Shown: positions 6,173 to 12,802 of the stretch, one piece after another | Layout of the letters: each line of letters opens with the position of its first letter | How positions within the stretch are numbered: position 1 is the stretch's first letter | NCBI GenBank assembly: GCA_029267645.1 | Contig: JAJUIM010000025.1 | Span: 1-12,802, forward strand | Length of the DNA: 12,802 bases | Source: Microbacterium sp. | GTDB lineage: Bacteria; Actinomycetota; Actinomycetes; Actinomycetales; Microbacteriaceae | Reading direction: 5' to 3' | Translations under genes and position numbers: made by a program | Notes under the pieces: model-generated | Databases searched by the model: none | The model's input: the letters and a program-made list of their open reading frames with translations, nothing else | Told to the model about the DNA's origin: nothing

Positions 6173-6954
6173 TGGGCAGCGCGACCACTCAGGCGCTGGC
6201 GACGAGCGTTGACGCGCTCTCGTCGGCCTCGGTCAGCCTCGACACGGCGCGCGAGCTGTTCGCCGCCGCCCGTGCCGCGGGCGACTCCTCTGCTCTGAGC
6301 GGCGCGCTCGCCGATCAGGCGGCGGACGGCGCCGCTCGCGCGGCGCTCGTGGGCCGCGTGTTCGGATCCCTGTCTCCCGCGGCCCAGTCGCTGCTCGGGA
6401 CCGTCGCCGCGCAGCGCTGGTCCAGCGCGGCCGACCTCGTCGCAGGCATCGAGGAGCTCGCGATCCGCGCCGTCGCCGTGGCAGACACGGGCGACGTCGA
6501 GGGCGAGCTGTTCCAGGTCACGCGCGTCATCGCCGAGAACCCTGAGCTCGAGCTCGCGCTCGGATCGCGGCTCGGCGACCCGGCGCGCAAGGGCGAGCTC
6601 GTCGAGCGAGTGCTCGGCACGTCGGTGAGCCAGGGCACGACGCTGATCGTCAGCTCGATCGCTCAGCAGCCGCGCGAGCGCCGCATCCGCGCCGCGCTGC
6701 AGCACGCGATCCGCGTCGTCGCCGCCCAGCGCGGGCGCGCCGTCGCGACGGTCCACGTCGCCGCGCCGCTCACCGAGGCGCAGCGACAGCGCCTCGCCAC
6801 CTCGCTGACGCGCACGTACGGCACCCCCGTGTCGATCAACGAGGTCGTCGACCGCGACGTCCTCGGCGGCATCCGCGTGCAGATCGCTGACGACGTCATC
6901 GACGGCAGCATCTCGTCCCGCCTCACCGACCTCCGGTCGAGGCTCGCAGGCTGA
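6172..6954 (+). CDS. atpH: ATP synthase F1 subunit delta, long form with internal duplication
   Basis: The stator connector at the top of F1 that joins alpha subunits to the b stalk. The 260-aa product is far longer than the 177-aa E. coli protein. The cause is visible: residues 28-65 align with 112-149 without gaps at an offset of 84, sharing ELF, R, AL, D, LV, RV and G positions (14 of 38 identical by hand count), and an IRxVA repeat follows near 98 and 180. The N-terminal helical bundle therefore appears to be present twice. The beta-rich C-terminal part (about 188-260), with VDRDVLGGIRVQ, is the normal delta C-terminal domain. Its ATG overlaps the atpF stop by one base. Confidence 0.95.
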   Translation: MGSATTQALATSVDALSSASVSLDTARELFAAARAAGDSSALSGALADQAADGAARAALVGRVFGSLSPAAQSLLGTVAAQRWSSAADLVAGIEELAIRAVAVADTGDVEGELFQVTRVIAENPELELALGSRLGDPARKGELVERVLGTSVSQGTTLIVSSIAQQPRERRIRAALQHAIRVVAAQRGRAVATVHVAAPLTEAQRQRLATSLTRTYGTPVSINEVVDRDVLGGIRVQIADDVIDGSISSRLTDLRSRLAG

Positions 6955-7008
6955 TCGCTTCCCTGCGGAAGCAACTGGGGCCCTGGGCCCGCACAACGAA
7001 GGAAGACA

Positions 7009-8652
7009 ATGGCAGACATCACCATCAGCCCCGACGTCATCCGTGACGCGCTGAAGGACTTCGTCTCCGCCTACGAGCCCACCGGTTCTGGCGCGAGCGA
7101 GGTCGGCACCGTCACCGACGCGGCCGACGGCATCGCTCACGTCGAGGGTCTCCCCGGCGTCATGGCGAACGAGCTCATCCGCTTCGAGGACGGCACGCTC
7201 GGCCTCGCGCAGAACCTCGACGAGCACTCGATCGGCGCGGTCGTGCTGGGCGAGTTCTCGGGCGTCGAGGAGGGCCAGCAGGTCACCCGCACGGGCAAGG
7301 TCCTCTCGGTTCCGGTCGGCGAGGGCTACCTCGGCCGCGTCGTCGACACGCTCGGCAACCCGGTCGACGGCCTCGGCGAGATCACGGGCCTCGAGGGCGA
7401 GCGCGAGCTCGAGCTGCAGGCCGCTGGCGTCATGGACCGCAAGTCGGTGCACGAGCCGCTGCAGACCGGCATCAAGGCGATCGACTCGATGATCCCCGTC
7501 GGCCGCGGTCAGCGCCAGCTGATCATCGGCGACCGCCAGACCGGCAAGACGGCGATCGCGATCGACACGATCATCAACCAGAAGGACAACTGGGAGTCGG
7601 GCGACCCCTCGAAGCAGGTGCGCTGCATCTACGTCGCGGTCGGTCAGAAGGGCTCGACGATCGCCTCGGTCAAGGGCGCGCTCGAGGACGCAGGCGCCAT
7701 GGAGTACACGACGATCGTCGCGGCTCCCGCCTCCGACCCCGCCGGCTTCAAGTACCTCGCCCCCTACACGGGCTCGGCGATCGGCCAGCACTGGATGTAC
7801 CAGGGCAAGCACGTCCTGATCATCTTCGACGACCTGACGAAGCAGGCCGAGGCTTACCGCGCCGTGTCGCTGCTCCTGCGCCGTCCGCCGGGGCGCGAGG
7901 CCTACCCGGGCGACGTCTTCTACCTGCACTCGCGCCTGCTCGAGCGCTGCGCCAAGCTCTCGGACGAGCTCGGCGCCGGCTCGATGACGGGTCTGCCGAT
8001 CATCGAGACGAAGGCCAACGACGTCTCGGCGTACGTTCCGACCAACGTGATCTCGATCACCGACGGCCAGATCTTCCTGCAGTCCGACCTCTTCAACGCC
8101 AACCAGCGTCCCGCGGTCGACGTCGGAATCTCGGTCTCGCGAGTCGGCGGCGACGCGCAGCAGAAGCACGTCAAGAAGGTCTCGGGCACGCTCAAGCTCG
8201 AGCTCGCCCAGTACCGCTCGCTGCAGGCGTTCGCGATGTTCGCGTCCGACCTCGACCAGGCCTCGCGTCGTCAGCTCGACCGCGGTGCGCGCCTGACCGA
8301 GCTGCTCAAGCAGCCGCAGTACTCGCCGTACTCGGCTGAGGAGCAGGTCGTCTCGATCTGGGCCGGCACGAACGGCAAGCTCGACTCGATCGCCGTCGAG
8401 GACGTGCTGCGCTTCGAGCGCGAGCTGCTCGACTACGTGCGTCGCAACTCCGACGTGCTCGACCGCCTGCGCGACTCGGGCAAGCTCGAGGACGACGTGC
8501 TTCAGGACATGGAGAAGGCCATCGACACGTTCCTGCTGGAGTTCCGGCAGGGCGAGGGCCAGAGCCTGAGCGCTCCCGGCCACGAGGAGCACGCCGCGGC
8601 GCGCGAGGACGAGGTCAACCAGGAGCGAATCGTCAAGGGCCGCACGGCGTAG
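7009..8652 (+). CDS. atpA: ATP synthase F1 subunit alpha
   Basis: The non-catalytic nucleotide-binding subunit of the F1 hexamer. The product is 547 aa, with an N-terminal beta-barrel (about 25-95), Walker A GDRQTGKT (174-181) and the arginine finger in SVSRVGG (Arg378) that reaches into the catalytic site of beta. A C-terminal helical domain ends at about 514, followed by a hydrophilic tail (515-547) rich in Glu, Ala and Arg that E. coli lacks. In mycobacteria a comparable alpha extension restrains ATP hydrolysis. The ribosome site is GAAGGAAG just before the ATG. The gap to atpH is 54 bp and to atpG 18 bp. Confidence 0.98.
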   Translation: MADITISPDVIRDALKDFVSAYEPTGSGASEVGTVTDAADGIAHVEGLPGVMANELIRFEDGTLGLAQNLDEHSIGAVVLGEFSGVEEGQQVTRTGKVLSVPVGEGYLGRVVDTLGNPVDGLGEITGLEGERELELQAAGVMDRKSVHEPLQTGIKAIDSMIPVGRGQRQLIIGDRQTGKTAIAIDTIINQKDNWESGDPSKQVRCIYVAVGQKGSTIASVKGALEDAGAMEYTTIVAAPASDPAGFKYLAPYTGSAIGQHWMYQGKHVLIIFDDLTKQAEAYRAVSLLLRRPPGREAYPGDVFYLHSRLLERCAKLSDELGAGSMTGLPIIETKANDVSAYVPTNVISITDGQIFLQSDLFNANQRPAVDVGISVSRVGGDAQQKHVKKVSGTLKLELAQYRSLQAFAMFASDLDQASRRQLDRGARLTELLKQPQYSPYSAEEQVVSIWAGTNGKLDSIAVEDVLRFERELLDYVRRNSDVLDRLRDSGKLEDDVLQDMEKAIDTFLLEFRQGEGQSLSAPGHEEHAAAREDEVNQERIVKGRTA

Positions 8653-8670
8653 GGCCCGCGAGGACGCATC

Positions 8671-11045
<2,375 letters not shown>

Positions 11046-11047
11046 TC

Positions 11048-11311
11048 ATGGCGCTGCAGGTCAGCCTGGTGTCCGCTGAGGCCGAGCTCTGGTCGGGCGA
11101 GGCGAGCCTCGTCGTCGCGAAGACGGTGGAGGGCGAGATCGGCTTCATGCCCGGTCACGAACCCACGCTCGCCGTCCTCGCCGGCGGCCAGGTGCGGATC
11201 ACGCAGGCGGACGGCACGAAGGTGGTCGCCGACGCGAGCGACGGATTCGTCTCGATGGAGCTGGGCGACGCCCTGAACATCGTGGCGGGCACCGCCAAGC
11301 TCGTGTCCTGA
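11048..11311 (+). CDS. atpC: ATP synthase F1 subunit epsilon, short form
   Basis: The rotor-foot subunit that joins gamma to the c-ring. The product is only 87 aa and consists of the N-terminal beta-sandwich domain alone, with the typical EGEIGFMPGHEP segment (28-38). The C-terminal helical hairpin, which inhibits ATP hydrolysis in E. coli (whole protein about 138 aa), is missing. A stop codon ends the frame cleanly and a terminator hairpin follows 12 bases later, so this is not a frameshift. The start is two bases after the atpD stop; AAGGAG at 11031-11036 inside the end of atpD is the likely ribosome site, slightly far from the ATG. Short epsilon forms are known in several actinobacteria. 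Confidence 0.95.
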   Translation: MALQVSLVSAEAELWSGEASLVVAKTVEGEIGFMPGHEPTLAVLAGGQVRITQADGTKVVADASDGFVSMELGDALNIVAGTAKLVS

Positions 11312-11323
11312 ATCGACGCGTTC

Positions 11324-11355
11324 AAGGGGCGGGGATCCTCGGATCCCCGCCCCTT
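11324..11355 (+). terminator. Terminator hairpin of the atp operon
   Basis: A perfect 15-base inverted repeat around a 2-base centre; in RNA a 14-bp stem with the loop CTCG. It is strongly GC-rich, begins 12 bases after the atpC stop and lies before the yaaA start. Only two Ts follow the stem, as is common for actinobacterial terminators. Each arm contains a GGATCC hexamer. Confidence 0.85.
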
Positions 11356-11379
11356 CCGCGTCTGCCGAGAGAGGTTTCC

Positions 11380-12132
11380 ATGCTCCTGCTGCTGCCCCCG
11401 TCGGAGACGAAGCGCCCCGGTGGCGCAGGCGGGCCGCTCGAGGTCGCCGCGCTTGCGCTGCGCTCGCTCGCCGCGCCCCGCGAGGAGGCGATCGCGGCGC
11501 TCGTCGCCCTCGCCGAGCGGCCCGACGACATGGCGAAGGCGCTCAAGCTGTCCGAGCGCCAGCGCGGCGAGATCGCCGTGAACGCCGCCGTGCGCACGTC
11601 GCCGACGACGCCCGCGATTGATCGCTTCACGGGCGTCCTCTTCGACGCGCTCGACGCCGGATCCGCCGACGACCAGGCGCGCGCCTGGCTGGGCGAGCAC
11701 GCGCTGATCCAGACGGCGCTGCTCGGGCCCGTCGGCGCGCTCGACCCGATCCCGGCCTTCCGGCTTTCGGCGTCTGGACGGCTGCCGGGAATCGCGCCGC
11801 TTGCGAGGCACTGGGCGGCCGCGTCGTCGGAGGCGCTCGCGGGCCTCGCCGGACCCGTCGTCGACCTGCGCTCGGAGGCGTACCGAGCCCTCGCGCCCGT
11901 GCCGCACGGGCTCGAGCAGGCGTACGTCCGCGTCGTCGCCGAGACCCCGGATGGGGCGGTGCGCGCGCTCAATCACTTCAACAAGAAGACCAAGGGCCGC
12001 TTATCCCGCGCGCTCGCCGATGGCCGGCCGCAGATCGCGCAGGTCGCGGATCTCGTCGACTGGGCTCGGTCGGCGGGATTCGAGATGCGCCCGGCCGACG
12101 ACGGCGAGCTGCAGCTCGTCGCGAGCGAGTGA
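11380..12132 (+). CDS. yaaA: YaaA family peroxide-stress protein (DUF328/UPF0246)
   Basis: YaaA of E. coli limits oxidative DNA damage during peroxide stress, lowers free iron and binds DNA; the biochemical role in actinobacteria is not known. The product is 250 aa, close to the family size. Family motifs are the N-terminal LLLLPPSETKR (2-12), IPAFRLS (124-130), VDLRSEAY (about 161-168) and NHFNKKTKGR (198-207) near the C-terminus. The ATG has an AGAGAGG site 5 bases upstream. The gene begins 24 bases after the atp terminator, and no obvious -10 is seen in that gap, so it may depend on leak-through or on a promoter I cannot recognise. Leu208 is encoded by TTA, the only such codon I noticed in the window. 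Confidence 0.9.
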   Translation: MLLLLPPSETKRPGGAGGPLEVAALALRSLAAPREEAIAALVALAERPDDMAKALKLSERQRGEIAVNAAVRTSPTTPAIDRFTGVLFDALDAGSADDQARAWLGEHALIQTALLGPVGALDPIPAFRLSASGRLPGIAPLARHWAAASSEALAGLAGPVVDLRSEAYRALAPVPHGLEQAYVRVVAETPDGAVRALNHFNKKTKGRLSRALADGRPQIAQVADLVDWARSAGFEMRPADDGELQLVASE

Positions 12133-12176
12133 GGCCGCGCGCCGACGGAAGTCACGACCCGATCACGCATTCCCCA

Positions 12177-12182
12177 TAGACT
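12177..12182 (+). promoter_or_regulatory. Candidate -10 element for the PP2C gene (TAGACT)
   Basis: CATAGACT fits the TAGNNT pattern of the other promoters in the window and would start transcription near 12189, giving a leader of about 48 nt with the GGAAAGG ribosome site. A pair of CACACGT direct repeats (12189-12195 and 12200-12206) lies right at the predicted start. No clear -35 is seen. Confidence 0.45.
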
Positions 12183-12236
12183 GGACGACACACGTGCGGC
12201 ACACGTCGCCGTGAGACATGTCCGGAAAGGCATCAC

Positions 12237-12802
12237 GTGCCCGACGAAATCACCTCCGCCTCGCCGCAGCGGCCAGAGACGCACAGTCGCGACGTCTCGC
12301 TCGCGAGCGGCGCGGCGCTGTCGCTGCGCTGGGCGGGCGCGACGGATCCCGGACGCAAGCGCGAGAACAACCAGGACGCGTTCCTCACGCACTACCCGCT
12401 CTTCGTCGTCGCCGACGGCATGGGCGGGCACGTGGGCGGCGAGATCGCGAGCCAGAGCGTCGTGAACCGCCTGGGCGATGTCGCCGAGACGGGCGAGATC
12501 ACGCCGCAGGGCATCGACGAGGCACTCGCGCTCGCGGTGCGCGACATCGGCGACCACCCCGACGCGACCGACGAGGGCACGGGCACGACGCTCACGGGCA
12601 TCTACGTCGACGTCGTCGACGGCGCGCTGTCGATCGTGGCCCTCAACATCGGTGACTCTCGCGTCTACCTGCAGCGGGGCGACCAGCTCATGCAGGTCAC
12701 GACCGACCACTCGCTCGTGCAGGAGCTCGTCGCGGCGGGCCGCCTGAGCGAGGAGGAGGCCGAGACGCACCCGTACAGCAACGTCATCACGCGCGCGGTC
12801 GG
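12237..12802 (+). CDS. PP2C-family Ser/Thr protein phosphatase (partial, 3' part outside the window)
   Basis: Removes phosphate from Ser/Thr of proteins phosphorylated by PknA/PknB-type kinases, using two Mn/Mg ions. From the GTG at 12237, 188 residues are visible before the window edge. Family motifs in order are RENNQD (42-47), the metal-binding ADGMGGH (59-65), the GTGTTL segment, NIGDSRVYL and TTDHSLVQELV. The N-terminal 30 residues are polar and probably disordered. GGAAAGG at 12224-12230 is 6 bases before the GTG, which supports this start. In many actinobacteria the homologue pstP sits with FHA, rodA and pkn genes; none is seen here, so it could be pstP or a stand-alone PP2C. Whether a membrane anchor follows is not visible. 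Confidence 0.9.
   Translation, partial: MPDEITSASPQRPETHSRDVSLASGAALSLRWAGATDPGRKRENNQDAFLTHYPLFVVADGMGGHVGGEIASQSVVNRLGDVAETGEITPQGIDEALALAVRDIGDHPDATDEGTGTTLTGIYVDVVDGALSIVALNIGDSRVYLQRGDQLMQVTTDHSLVQELVAAGRLSEEEAETHPYSNVITRAV

Noticed and set aside
6978..6990. GGGCCC-T-GGGCCC between atpH and atpA
   Set aside because: A small GC-rich repeat that can form at most a 5-bp stem with a tight loop; expected by chance at this GC content.
12218..12655. ATG-started frame at the right edge, overlapping the PP2C gene
   Set aside because: The product is Arg-rich without motifs. The frame starting at the GTG at 12237 contains all PP2C motifs and a good ribosome site.

Overview
The window looks like a chromosomal segment of a high-GC Gram-positive actinobacterium, probably of the family Microbacteriaceae. 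The evidence is the roughly 70% GC content, heavy GC at third codon positions, frequent GTG/TTG starts, TAGNNT-type -10 elements, and the gene order prmC - tsaC - wecA - small membrane protein(s) - atpBEFHAGDC, which is the classical actinobacterial arrangement. The family assignment is inference; no rRNA gene is present.

Layout. The left edge (1-437, minus strand) holds the 5' part of a cysteine synthase gene (cysK), divergent from prmC across a 139-bp intergenic region that carries a promoter candidate in each direction. Reading rightwards on the plus strand: prmC (release-factor glutamine methyltransferase) and tsaC (threonylcarbamoyl-AMP synthase), both apparently leaderless; wecA (polyprenyl-phosphate sugar-1-phosphate transferase); and two adjacent small four-helix membrane proteins that are paralogues of each other. 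Four-base stop/start overlaps couple tsaC, wecA and the first membrane protein.

A promoter candidate at 4369 and a leader of about 110 nt precede the complete F1Fo ATP synthase operon: a, c, b, delta, alpha, gamma, beta, epsilon (4490-11311). A perfect GC-rich hairpin at 11324-11355 follows as terminator. Next come yaaA (peroxide stress/DNA-binding family, DUF328) and, at the right edge, the 5' part of a PP2C-type Ser/Thr phosphatase.

How it works together. The ATP synthase genes build the proton-driven rotary ATP synthase. The two membrane proteins sit where other actinobacteria have AtpI-like proteins, so they are candidates for a helper role. prmC and tsaC serve translation (RF methylation and tRNA t6A synthesis), and wecA starts lipid-linked envelope glycan synthesis. 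All are core housekeeping functions.

I found no phage, transposon, CRISPR, tRNA/rRNA or defence system. The most interesting points are modest: (1) the tandem AtpI-position paralogues, with about 40 identities over 119 ungapped residues and a conserved membrane-embedded Lys and Asp; (2) an internal duplication inside the ATP synthase delta subunit with an 84-residue period; (3) a short epsilon subunit without the inhibitory C-terminal domain, combined with a long charged alpha tail; (4) leaderless genes sharing a TAGNNT -10; (5) strong over-representation of GGATCC outside, but not inside, the atp genes; and (6) hairpins next to ribosome sites in the atp mRNA. No intergenic stretch exceeds about 165 bases.
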